Assembly (NCBI GenBank): GCA_038117225.1
Contig: JAYOFM010000044.1
Location: 1-26,394, forward strand
From: JAYOFM01 sp038117225
Lineage (GTDB): Bacteria; Pseudomonadota; Alphaproteobacteria; Rhodospirillales; Casp-alpha2
Length of the DNA stretch: 26,394 bases
Direction of reading: 5' to 3'
Part shown: piece after piece, positions 1 through 6,569 of the stretch
How positions within the stretch are numbered: position 1 is the stretch's first letter
Layout of the letters: each line of letters opens with the position of its first letter
Program-made: the position numbers and the translations under genes
Notes under the pieces: model-generated
Seen by the model: the letters and a program-made list of their open reading frames with translations, nothing else
Told to the model about the DNA's origin: nothing
The model's database searches: none

Positions 1-1
1 G

Positions 2-193
2 TTGTTTACCTGCGTCAATCTGGCCCGCAAGCTGGGGATCGATCCGGAATCGGCGTTGCGCCACACCAACCGCAAATTCGAAAAACGGTTTCGAGAGGTG
101 GAGCGTTTACTGGATGTGGGCGGCCGAGAGATGCCGGAGGCTGACCTTGATGAGTTGGAAGCGCTTTGGCAGCGGGCGAAATCGGTGGATTGA
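2..193 (+). CDS. mazG: MazG nucleoside triphosphate pyrophosphohydrolase, C-terminal end (partial)
   Basis: Only the last 63 residues are in the window; the gene runs off the left edge. The segment CVNLARKLGIDPESALR followed by NRKFEKRFREVE is the conserved C-terminal helix region of MazG, which hydrolyses NTPs to NMP and pyrophosphate and clears aberrant nucleotides. The frame is open from the window edge, so the first codon shown is internal and not a start. It ends in TGA about 150 bases before the lipoprotein gene on the same strand. In many alphaproteobacteria mazG follows hfq-hflX in the same direction. Here it points the opposite way to hflX and is separated from it by about 4 kb. Family assignment rests on this short but well conserved tail. 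Confidence 0.85.
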   Translation: MFTCVNLARKLGIDPESALRHTNRKFEKRFREVERLLDVGGREMPEADLDELEALWQRAKSVD

Positions 194-230
194 TTTTCAA
201 CTCCCTTCCCGTTCGCTATCACCTTCGATA
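194..230 (+). promoter_or_regulatory. candidate promoter upstream of the lipoprotein gene
   Basis: A weak sigma70-like pair is visible: TTTTCA at 194-199 and TATCAC at 217-222 with a 17-base spacer, each matching 4 of 6 consensus bases. A start would fall near 229-231, at the edge of the palindrome at 231-244. An alternative -10 is GATAAT at 227-232, which would overlap the palindrome. This is inference from consensus matching only. Confidence 0.25.
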
Positions 231-244
231 ATCTACTAGTAGAT
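231..244. promoter_or_regulatory. 14-base perfect palindrome, candidate operator (copy 1)
   Basis: ATCTACTAGTAGAT reads the same on both strands. Its 12-base core TCTACTAGTAGA recurs at 4086-4097 upstream of a small gene, and I found no further copy of the TACTAGTA centre in the window. CTAG is generally rare in proteobacterial DNA, so two copies of a 12-base CTAG-centred palindrome in two upstream regions are unlikely by chance. It sits about 100 bases before the lipoprotein start codon. The binding protein is unknown; the small protein at 3796-4065 is a candidate. Confidence 0.5.
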
Positions 245-341
245 AAACCACCGCTTGGCCATAGACGGGCGGCGCTCTATCATCGTTCGCTACATTGCTA
301 TGTGACGGCGCATAGCTCGCGTACCCGAGGGAGCAGATTTC

Positions 342-1019
342 TTGAGCCCAGTCCGACGCCTGCCGATCCTGAGGTTTCTCGCCGTGGCGGCCGTGATGCT
401 GGTCGCGACCGGTTGTTACATGCCGATGCGCTTTGACGCGGAAATCACGCTGGAACGCACCGGCCNNNNNNNNNNAATCTGTGCCAGTTTTAAAAAAAGA
501 AGAAGAAACTACAGTTTTATTTTTGATGGCTATCTGGCCAAGGTCGATCTTTACGAGGATCTGCGCACCAATAAGCTGGTTCGCGGCAGTCCGGAAGAAC
601 GCGAGCGTATCGCCAATGTCATCACCGATCTGTCGCGTGATCCCTCGGCCAAGGGCGTCGAATACATCAAGCAGGGCGTGTTCAAGATCAACTGGAACCG
701 CGAAGGTGATCTTATCGCCACCAAATCCGTAACCTTCGTGCGTCGCAATGAACATATTCTGGGCATTAGCTATAATAAGAAGACCGGCTCCATTTCCCTA
801 CTCGGCAAGTCCCTGGCGCGCGACATCAAGAATCAGTTGCGCGAAAAGGGGCTCGATATGTCGGGCGAGCTCCGGGTCATCTCCAACGCCAATGTGGTTG
901 GTCACAACGCTGGCTCCGTCAGGCCATTTCGCAAGAAGGGTCCGGGGTACAAGGTCTATATCTGGAAATTCGCCAACCTGCTGGCGCCGACTCCGTCGCT
1001 GAAAATCAGCATCCGCTGA
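342..1019 (+). CDS. uncharacterised outer-membrane-type lipoprotein, interrupted by a sequence gap
   Basis: The gene starts at TTG 342 after the ribosome-binding sequence GAGGGAG at 327-333. Residues 1-24 form a lipoprotein signal: an Arg-rich start, a hydrophobic core and a lipobox ending VATGC, with lipidated Cys25. The mature part is about 200 residues, soluble and rich in beta-like stretches such as SVTFVRRNEHILGISY. I do not recognise a named family. The 10 Ns at 466-475 lie inside the gene. The reading frame happens to be the same on both sides, but residues just after the gap (FKKRRRN) are encoded by unusually AT- and purine-rich DNA and may be assembly error. The gene ends five bases before the aldolase-like frame and may be co-transcribed with it. 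The palindrome at 231-244 lies in its upstream region. Confidence 0.7.
   Translation: MSPVRRLPILRFLAVAAVMLVATGCYMPMRFDAEITLERTGXXXXICASFKKRRRNYSFIFDGYLAKVDLYEDLRTNKLVRGSPEERERIANVITDLSRDPSAKGVEYIKQGVFKINWNREGDLIATKSVTFVRRNEHILGISYNKKTGSISLLGKSLARDIKNQLREKGLDMSGELRVISNANVVGHNAGSVRPFRKKGPGYKVYIWKFANLLAPTPSLKISIR
466..475. other. assembly gap (10 Ns) inside the lipoprotein gene
   Basis: Ten Ns are present. The number is probably a placeholder and not a measured length, since the second gap in the window is also 10 Ns and there the frames on either side disagree. The roughly 35 bases to the right are AT- and purine-rich compared with their surroundings. Confidence 0.95.
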
Positions 1020-1024
1020 CTGAA

Positions 1025-1762
1025 ATGTCGATGATGAGTGCATCGGACGGCAAATCAGAAGCAACACTTCGCGCCGAATTGGCCGCCGCGTTGCGGCTTG
1101 CCGATTCCTTCGGTTTCTCGGAAGGCATCTGTAATCATTTCTCGGTCGTCGTGCCGGGCAACGAGGAACGCTACCTGATCAACCCCTACGGTTATCACTG
1201 GTCGGAACTGACGCCCGAACTGTTGTTGCTGATGGATGGTGACGGCGCTGTTTTGAATGGTGACGGCGAGGTCGAGGCCAGCGCGCGCCACATCCACATC
1301 GCCGGCCACCGGGCCAATTCGCGCCACCGGGTAATTCTGCACGTCCACATGCCCTACGCCACGGCCCTGACCATGCTTGACGGCGGACGCCTGGAAATGG
1401 CGCATCAGTCGGCGATCCGCTTCCACGGCCGCATGGCGCACCATAGCTTTGGCGGCGTCGCGCTTGATCAAACCGAGGGCGAACGCATCGCCGAGGCGCA
1501 GAAAGCCAATCCCGACGCCGATATCATCTTTCTCGATAATCACGGGGTTTCCGTGTGCGGCCCCACCGTCGCGCTGGCGTTTCATGAGCTCTATTAACTG
1601 GAGCGCGCCTGCCGCCAGCAGGTGTTGGCCATGGCGACTGGCCTGCCGCTGAAGATCATCGCCGACGGGACGGTCGAGGCGACGAAGCTGCAGTACGCGG
1701 AAAATCGCGATTTTTACGCCGAACACCATTTCACCGCGCTGCGGCGCAGCCGCGGTTTATAA
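1025..1762 (+). pseudogene. class II aldolase/adducin family protein with an in-frame TAA
   Basis: The reading frame begins at ATG 1025 and encodes a class II aldolase-like fold (members include fuculose-phosphate aldolase and related sugar-acid lyases). The zinc-site pattern is visible: HVH at residues 106-108 (HVHMPYAT) and a further His in DNHG at residue 173. The frame is cut by TAA at 1595-1597 (codon 191), directly after FHELY. Past the stop the same frame continues as LERACRQQVLAMATGLPLK and runs to a second TAA at 1760-1762, giving the usual family length of about 245 residues. Relatives typically read YYLERA here, so one base change in a Tyr codon explains the stop. It could be a genuine nonsense mutation or a sequencing error; the truncated 190-residue product would keep the metal site but lose the C-terminal helices. 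The specific substrate cannot be told from sequence. Confidence 0.8.
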
Positions 1763-1772
1763 GTCCAAACCA

Positions 1773-1802
1773 AAAGAGCCGGACATCCCTGCCCGGCCCT
1801 TT
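1773..1802. terminator. bidirectional terminator between convergent genes
   Basis: AAAGAGCCGG (1773-1782) pairs with CCGGCCCTTT (1793-1802), ten positions with one mismatch. A short A run lies on one flank and a T run on the other, so it can act in both directions. It lies between the end of the plus-strand aldolase frame and the stop codon of the minus-strand dehydrogenase. Confidence 0.7.
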
Positions 1803-1826
1803 CACATCGACTGATTGATCGGCGGC

Positions 1827-2693
1827 TCAGTTCCTGAGCAACCGGATCAGGCTGGAGGTGTCCCAGCGGCTGCCGCCGGAGGCCATGATCTTGGCGTAGA
1901 ACTGATCGACCAGCGCCGTCACTGGCAATTGCGAGCCGTTACGGCGCGCTTCGTCCTGGGCGATGCCGAGGTCCTTGCGCATCCATTCAACCGCGAAGCC
2001 GAAATCGAACTTATCGTCGACCATGGTTTCGCCGCGGTTTTCCATCTGCCACGACTGCGCCGCGCCCTTGGAAATCACGTCGACCACCTGCTTGGCGTCG
2101 AGACCGGCATTGATGGCGAAGGCGAGGCCTTCCGACAATCCCTGAACCAGACCGGCGATGCACACCTGATTGACCATCTTGGTTAGCTGGCCGGCGCCGG
2201 CGTCACCCAGCAGCGTCACCGCGCGGGCGTAGGCATCGATGACCGGCTGCGCGCGGTCGAAATCCGCCTGCGCGCCGCCGCACATGACCGTCAGCGCGCC
2301 ATTCTCGGCACCGACCTGGCCGCCTGAAACTGGGCCGTCGATGAAGCCGACTCCGCCTTCTCTCGCCTTGGCATCAACCTCGCGCGCCACAAGGGCCGAG
2401 GCCGTGGTGTGGTCGCAAAAAATGCTGCCCTTGGACATGCCGGCCAGGATGCCATCGTCGCCATAGACGACGCCACGCAGGTCATCGTCGTTGCCGACGC
2501 AGGAAAACACGAACTCGGCGCCCTCGGCGGCTTCGCGCGGTGTCTTCTTGAAGCTGCCACCATGCTCGGCGGCCCATTTTTCGGCCTTGGCCGTGGTGCG
2601 ATTGTAGACGGTGACGTCGTGGCCGTTAGAGGCCAGATGCCCGGCCATGGGATAGCCCATTACCCCGAGCCCGATGAATGCTGTCTTCGCCAT
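1827..2693 (-). CDS. beta-hydroxyacid dehydrogenase, 3-hydroxyisobutyrate dehydrogenase family
   Basis: The protein has 288 residues, the normal family length. It opens with the Rossmann nucleotide-binding motif GLGVMG (residues 8-13), carries the substrate-binding signature DGPVSGG, and has the catalytic lysine K172 in GQLTKMVNQ. The C-terminal half is the all-helical domain of 6-phosphogluconate-type dehydrogenases. It should catalyse NAD(P)-dependent oxidation of a beta-hydroxy acid, or reduction of a semialdehyde such as tartronate or succinate semialdehyde; sequence alone does not choose between 3-hydroxyisobutyrate and glyoxylate-type substrates. The start at 2693 is set by a strong GGGAGGA ribosome-binding site a few bases upstream; the frame stays open further but without such a site. 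It is a cytoplasmic enzyme with its own probable promoter about 136 bases upstream. Confidence 0.88.
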   Translation of the reverse strand: MAKTAFIGLGVMGYPMAGHLASNGHDVTVYNRTTAKAEKWAAEHGGSFKKTPREAAEGAEFVFSCVGNDDDLRGVVYGDDGILAGMSKGSIFCDHTTASALVAREVDAKAREGGVGFIDGPVSGGQVGAENGALTVMCGGAQADFDRAQPVIDAYARAVTLLGDAGAGQLTKMVNQVCIAGLVQGLSEGLAFAINAGLDAKQVVDVISKGAAQSWQMENRGETMVDDKFDFGFAVEWMRKDLGIAQDEARRNGSQLPVTALVDQFYAKIMASGGSRWDTSSLIRLLRN

Positions 2694-2828
2694 GTCTTTA
2701 ATCCTCCCGAAAATAAGCCTGTGTCGGCATGCGGAAAACGGCGTGCGCCGGGCCATCGAGTCGGCGGTCGGCGGGTTGCAATAGCTGGGTTGCCTCGAAT
2801 TTCGCGCGGTTCCGTCAAGTGGTGGCGG

Positions 2829-2852
2829 ATTATAAGAAACGGAATCAATTCC
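2829..2852 (-). promoter_or_regulatory. candidate promoter for the beta-hydroxyacid dehydrogenase gene
   Basis: On the minus strand there is a perfect TATAAT at 2834-2829. The -35 hexamer at the expected distance (TGGCCG) is poor. A short inverted repeat, GGAAT-CA-ATTCC at 2841-2852, fills the spacer and could be an operator, which would fit a weak -35. The rest of the 2694-2944 interval holds no gene I can support. Confidence 0.35.
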
Positions 2853-2863
2853 GGCCAGCCCTC

Positions 2864-2894
2864 GCCGGCCCGCCGGCTTCATTTTTTCGCCGGC
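2864..2894. repeat. three copies of GCCGGC with a T run
   Basis: GCCGGC occurs at 2864-2869, 2872-2877 and 2889-2894, with ATTTTTT at 2881-2887 between the last two. On the plus strand a short GCCGG/CCGGC stem is followed by the T run, like a terminator, but no plus-strand gene lies upstream within this interval. On the minus strand the outer copies could form a stem in the RNA between the phosphatase and dehydrogenase genes. Function unclear. Confidence 0.3.
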
Positions 2895-2944
2895 CGAAGG
2901 GTTGTAAATGAGACTAGGTGAATTCCCGGGCTTGAGGGCGGATA

Positions 2945-3751
2945 CTATTCGATCATCAAATCGCGCAAGGTCCGCCAGTGATCCTCGGTCGGCGCCAGTA
3001 ACAGGGAGGCTTCGCGTGGCGCCGTGGCCCGATAGTCGACGCCGTCGTCAGGTGAGCGGGCGATGCCGCCGGCCTCGCGCAGGATCAATACACCGGCGGC
3101 GTGATCCCAGGGTTTGAGGCGGCCACCATAACGGGCGAAATTCCGCCGGCCCTCGGCCAGTTCCATGTATTCACGGGCCACGCATTTAAGGCGGTTTTCC
3201 GGTTTTGGCACATCGCTTCGGCCGCCATCGCGCCAATCGCCGAAGCGGCGGCGAAAGCGCGGCCCTAGATAACCCGTCATGCCCCCCATTGCGGGTGCCG
3301 GATCAAGCCGCAATCGCCGCGTCCCCTCCCAAGCCCCCTGCCCGGTGACGGCATGAAACGTGCGGTCGTTGATCGGATCGTGGATCCAACCGGCAAGGAT
3401 TTCACCGGCGCGGCACAGCGCCACGATGAGCCCGAAACAGGCGACACCGTCGGCAAAATTCTGCGTGCCGTCGACCGGGTCGACGATCCATACGGGCATG
3501 TCATCGGCCAATACCGCGAGCGTATCCGGATCAGCGGCGGCACCCTCCTCGCCGACGACACGGCTGCCGGCCAGGAGTGGCGGCAGCCGCACGGACAGCA
3601 GGCGCTCCGCGTCCTCGTCGGCGACCGTGACTAGGTCGCCCGGCCCCTTCTCGCGGATATCGCCGGCGCCGAGGCTCCGGAAACGCGGCATGACGGCTTC
3701 CCGCGCGACGTCACGCATAATGCCGGTCACCTGGGCCGGATCGACCAGCAT
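2945..3751 (-). CDS. inositol monophosphatase family protein
   Basis: This 268-residue protein carries the full metal and active-site set of the inositol monophosphatase/CysQ superfamily: an upstream lysine-glycine loop with DLVTVADEDAE, the GEEG pair, the metal motif WIVDPVDGTQNF, and the C-terminal WDHAAG motif. It should be a Mg-dependent phosphomonoesterase in the cytoplasm. The exact substrate (myo-inositol phosphate, histidinol phosphate, or adenosine bisphosphate) cannot be assigned. The start at 3751 has an AAGGAG ribosome-binding site. It lies 44 bases downstream of the small RHH-like gene on the same strand, so both are probably transcribed from the promoter at 4103-4132. Confidence 0.85.
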   Translation of the reverse strand: MLVDPAQVTGIMRDVAREAVMPRFRSLGAGDIREKGPGDLVTVADEDAERLLSVRLPPLLAGSRVVGEEGAAADPDTLAVLADDMPVWIVDPVDGTQNFADGVACFGLIVALCRAGEILAGWIHDPINDRTFHAVTGQGAWEGTRRLRLDPAPAMGGMTGYLGPRFRRRFGDWRDGGRSDVPKPENRLKCVAREYMELAEGRRNFARYGGRLKPWDHAAGVLILREAGGIARSPDDGVDYRATAPREASLLLAPTEDHWRTLRDLMIE

Positions 3752-3795
3752 GGTTTGCTCCTTAATGCAGAAAGCGGCGGCGACGCGGGGTCGCG

Positions 3796-4065
3796 TCAGT
3801 TGATATAGAGTTCGCGGTCGCGGTGATAGGCTTCGGAAAAATCATCAAGAATACGCTGGGCGTCGCTGCTGAATTCCGCCCGTTGGACCAGCGCCCGCGC
3901 AACGAAGGCGGCGAAGGTCACGGCTTCGCCCTTGCCGCGCAGGTCGAAGTCCGTCGCCAGGGTATCCAGATCATCATGCACGGATTTGCGCGCCATGACG
4001 TTGAGCTGGCGTTTGACGAAGCGGTTACGATCGCGCCATTTACGTTGAGCCTGTGCGGTCGCCAT
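3796..4065 (-). CDS. small uncharacterised protein with a ribbon-helix-helix-like layout
   Basis: The product has 89 residues. After a very basic start (QRKWRDRNRFVKR) comes a short strand-like stretch QLNVMARK, then an amphipathic helix HDDLDTLATDFDL, a Gly-containing turn RGKGE and a second helix AVTFAAFVARALVQRA. That order, strand then two helices, resembles ribbon-helix-helix DNA-binding proteins (Arc/MetJ/CopG type). The C-terminal tail, ending AYHRDRELYIN, is acidic and helical. I know of no assigned function, and this reading is inference. An AGGA ribosome-binding site precedes the ATG. A TTGACA promoter and the palindrome TCTACTAGTAGA lie just upstream, placed where an autorepressor would bind. 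No toxin gene lies beside it; the next gene downstream is the phosphatase. Confidence 0.7.
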   Translation of the reverse strand: MATAQAQRKWRDRNRFVKRQLNVMARKSVHDDLDTLATDFDLRGKGEAVTFAAFVARALVQRAEFSSDAQRILDDFSEAYHRDRELYIN

Positions 4066-4085
4066 GACGGGGTTCCTATTAAATA

Positions 4086-4097
4086 TCTACTAGTAGA
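4086..4097. promoter_or_regulatory. 12-base palindrome, candidate operator (copy 2)
   Basis: TCTACTAGTAGA is a perfect palindrome and shares 13 bases (ATCTACTAGTAGA) with the copy at 231-244. It begins five bases after the minus-strand -10 element at 4108-4103, so it covers the predicted transcription start of the small gene. That is a classic repressor position. Confidence 0.5.
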
Positions 4098-4102
4098 ATC
4101 TC

Positions 4103-4132
4103 TTCATACCAATGGCGTGACGGCGATGTCAA
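4103..4132 (-). promoter_or_regulatory. sigma70-type promoter of the small RHH-like gene and phosphatase
   Basis: On the minus strand a perfect -35 TTGACA (4132-4127) is followed after 18 bases by TATGAA (4108-4103), a 4 of 6 match to the -10. The predicted start, about 4096, lies inside the palindrome at 4086-4097 and roughly 30 bases before the ATG. Confidence 0.55.
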
Positions 4133-4142
4133 CGGCAACTGA

Positions 4143-4163
4143 GTGACGGCGCGGTGCCGTCAC
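4143..4163. other. 8-base perfect stem-loop at the end of hflX
   Basis: GTGACGGC (4143-4150) pairs perfectly with GCCGTCAC (4156-4163) around a five-base loop and includes the hflX stop codon. No T run follows on either strand, so a classical intrinsic terminator is doubtful. It may still protect the 3' end of the hfq-hflX transcript. Confidence 0.35.
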
Positions 4164-5524
4164 ACGGCGGTGCTCCGAGCCTGGCGATCGTGAAAACGAT
4201 CCGCATCCGCCGGTGACAGGCGAACCGTCAGTGCCACGCCGTCTTCCGTATCCGCGCGTCCGACGACTTCCCCGTGATCGTAGAGCCAGGCGATAGCGGC
4301 ACCCTCGCCGTGGCCCAGGTTGACTTCGACGATGCGGAATCCGGCGGTAATGTGATCGTCGAGCAAACCGAACAGCGCATCACAGCCGTCGCCGGTCAAC
4401 GCGGACAGGGCCAGCACCCGGACGGCGTTGGATAAATCGGCGCGATTCAATATGGCGCGGCGCGCCTCGTCGTCGAGCAAATCGATCTTGTTGAGGATTT
4501 CGACGACGCGGCCGTCCGTTTCCGCGTCGATGCCGATCTGAACCAGCACATCAATGACGTCGCGTTTCTGGGCGTCCGTATCGACGTGGGAGACGTCGCG
4601 CACATGAAGCACGATGTCCGCCTCGATGACTTCTTCCAGCGTTGCGTGGAACGCATTGACCAGTTCATGCGGCAGATCGGATACAAACCCGACCGTATCT
4701 GACAGGATCGCCATGCGGCCGGATGGCAGCTCAATGCCGCGCATGGTCGGGTCCAGCGTCGCGAAAAGCTGATTTTTCGCCGTGACATCGGCCGATGCAA
4801 GTCGATTGAACAGTGTCGATTTTCCAGCATTGGTATATCCGACCAGGGCCACCACCGGATAAGGCACGTCGCGGCGGGATTTTCGATGCAGGGCGCGGGT
4901 ACGCTTGACGTCGGCGAGGTCGCGTTTGAGGCGGTTGATACGCTGTGAAATCAGGCGTCTGTCGGTTTCGATCTGGGTTTCGCCGGGGCCGCCCATGAAA
5001 CCGAAGCCGCCGCGCTGGCGCTCGAGATGGGTCCAACTGCGGACTAGGCGACCGCGCTGGTAGCTGAGCGCCGCGAGTTCCACCTGCAGCCGCCCCTCTC
5101 GCGTACGCGCGCGGGCACCGAAAATCTCCAGGATTAACCCGGTTCGGTCCAACACCTTGCAATGCCAGGCACGCTCAAGATTGCGCTGTTGTACCGGCGT
5201 CAGTCGGCCATCGACGATGATCACAGGGATGCCGCCGTCTTCCGCATCGGGATTGGGGACCAGCGCGCCGATCCGTTCAACCGTGCCCTTGCCGAATAGC
5301 AGGCCCGGGCGCGGCTTGTGGATGGTCAGAACCTCGGCGTGCTCGACGTTCAGATCGATGGCGTCGGCGAGGCCGATGGCTTCGTCCAATCGCGCCGTGG
5401 CATCCCGCACGGCGCTGGCGGAGTCACCGCCGCGGTTGCCGAGATCGGCATGCAACACGATGCACGGATCGCCGCGACGGCGTTCCGATAGGTCGACGGA
5501 GTCTGGGGTGAAACCCGTGCTCAA
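4160..5524 (-). CDS. hflX: GTPase HflX, ribosome-associated
   Basis: The 454-residue protein is full length for HflX. An N-terminal HflX domain includes KPRPGLLFGKGTVERIG and the GGFGFMGGPGETQIETDRR linker. It is followed by the GTPase domain with the G1 loop GYTNAGKS at residues 229-236, the DTVGF switch II motif, and NKID for guanine recognition. HflX binds stalled or stress-damaged 70S ribosomes and splits them using GTP. The start is taken as TTG at 5524, which overlaps the TGA of hfq and has GAGGA immediately upstream; this implies translation by re-initiation after hfq. A later GTG or ATG start is possible. The hfq-hflX pair is widely conserved. Confidence 0.95.
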   Translation of the reverse strand: MSTGFTPDSVDLSERRRGDPCIVLHADLGNRGGDSASAVRDATARLDEAIGLADAIDLNVEHAEVLTIHKPRPGLLFGKGTVERIGALVPNPDAEDGGIPVIIVDGRLTPVQQRNLERAWHCKVLDRTGLILEIFGARARTREGRLQVELAALSYQRGRLVRSWTHLERQRGGFGFMGGPGETQIETDRRLISQRINRLKRDLADVKRTRALHRKSRRDVPYPVVALVGYTNAGKSTLFNRLASADVTAKNQLFATLDPTMRGIELPSGRMAILSDTVGFVSDLPHELVNAFHATLEEVIEADIVLHVRDVSHVDTDAQKRDVIDVLVQIGIDAETDGRVVEILNKIDLLDDEARRAILNRADLSNAVRVLALSALTGDGCDALFGLLDDHITAGFRIVEVNLGHGEGAAIAWLYDHGEVVGRADTEDGVALTVRLSPADADRFHDRQARSTAV

Positions 5525-5778
5525 TCCTCGGCGTCGTCGCCGTCTTTCTCGGGTTCGAACAACTGCACCGGCACTGTCGGCATCACCGTCGAGATGGCAT
5601 GCTTGTAGACAAGCTGCGTATGTCCATCGCGGCGCAGCAGCACCGAGAAGTTATCGAACCAGGTCACGATTCCCTGCAGCTTGACGCCATTAACCAGAAA
5701 AATAGTAACCGGGGTCTTGTTCTTACGGATAAAGTTGAGGAAAACGTCTTGGACGTTCTGGGATTTTTCGGGCGACAT
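5521..5778 (-). CDS. hfq: RNA chaperone Hfq
   Basis: The protein has 85 residues and contains both Sm motifs: the first strand set QDVFLNFIRKNKTPVTIFLVNG, broken by the usual turn before KLQGIV, and Sm2 ending in YKHAISTVMP, the signature YKHA with the distal RNA-binding face. The C-terminal tail is short and acidic (EPEKDGDDAED), as in alphaproteobacteria. Hfq forms a hexameric ring that pairs small RNAs with mRNAs and controls their stability. A GGGGGA ribosome-binding site precedes the ATG at 5778. Its stop codon overlaps the hflX start. The 137-base upstream interval separates it from the HAD gene and contains a G/C-rich potential stem; no convincing promoter was found there. Confidence 0.97.
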   Translation of the reverse strand: MSPEKSQNVQDVFLNFIRKNKTPVTIFLVNGVKLQGIVTWFDNFSVLLRRDGHTQLVYKHAISTVMPTVPVQLFEPEKDGDDAED

Positions 5779-5915
5779 TTAGTCATCCCCCTTTATGGTT
5801 TATTTTGGACCCGTTGGCCGGGGAAGCGCGGCGCGGGATCCCTCCCTGTATTTTTGATTCCCCACCCCTTCGCGGGTCGTCCCGTTTGGGGGGCCGTATA
5901 CCTGACCAAATGACT

Positions 5916-6569
5916 TTAGCGCTTCATTAGAAATTTGCAAAGCGATGCCGCGTCCGGAAAATGATGGGTCGGCGGAAAATCGTCGAATTCACCCGCTACT
6001 GGCACCTGTGGTCGCAGTAAGACAGGCGTGCAGCCGCTATTGTGTGCGCATTCCAAGTCAATATCCGCGTCGCCGACGAACCAAACATCCTTGCCGGGCA
6101 GGTGACCCGTCGCGTCCAATACCATCATCACTGGCGCCGGGTCTGGCTTGTCACGCGGCGCATCGAAGGAACCGACAATGCGACCGAAGTAGGTCGACCA
6201 GCCGAGTTGCTCGGCTTCGATGCGCAGGAAACTGCCCGTTTTGTTGCTGACCACGCCGAGCGCCAGACCGGCGCCGTGGAGCTGTGCCAGCATGGCGCCC
6301 GCGCCGTCCACCGCGACGAGCTTTTCAGCGTGTATGGCACCGTAACGAGCGTAGAAAACATCAGCCGCCTCCTCCCACTTGTCACCGAAGTAACCCGGGA
6401 AGCTTTCCCGCATTGAGCGCCGCACCCGACGCCGTGTTTCCGCGATGCTCCAGGTTTCCAGGCCGTAGGCGGCGAACGTATGATTCAACGCATCGTGAAT
6501 GACCGGCCAGGTGTCGACGAGGGTGTTGTCCCAATCGAACAACACGGCGCGCGGGCGCGTATCGATCAT
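5916..6569 (-). CDS. HAD-family hydrolase, phosphoglycolate phosphatase-like
   Basis: This 217-residue protein has all four HAD motifs: DWDNT with nucleophile D12 and acid/base D14, VVSNK (motif II), KPDPAP (motif III lysine) and GDADID (motif IV). A helical cap lies between motifs I and II, as in phosphoglycolate phosphatases and beta-phosphoglucomutases. It should be a Mg-dependent small-molecule phosphatase; the Trp between the two motif I aspartates occurs in several HAD subgroups and does not fix the substrate. Its ATG overlaps the stop of the aminotransferase gene by four bases (ATGA), so translation of the two is probably coupled. Confidence 0.85.
   Translation of the reverse strand: MIDTRPRAVLFDWDNTLVDTWPVIHDALNHTFAAYGLETWSIAETRRRVRRSMRESFPGYFGDKWEEAADVFYARYGAIHAEKLVAVDGAGAMLAQLHGAGLALGVVSNKTGSFLRIEAEQLGWSTYFGRIVGSFDAPRDKPDPAPVMMVLDATGHLPGKDVWFVGDADIDLECAHNSGCTPVLLRPQVPVAGEFDDFPPTHHFPDAASLCKFLMKR

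Noticed and set aside
3796..4065. Toxin-antitoxin module based on the RHH-like protein
   Set aside because: The neighbours are an inositol-phosphatase-like enzyme and hflX; there is no small toxin gene beside it.
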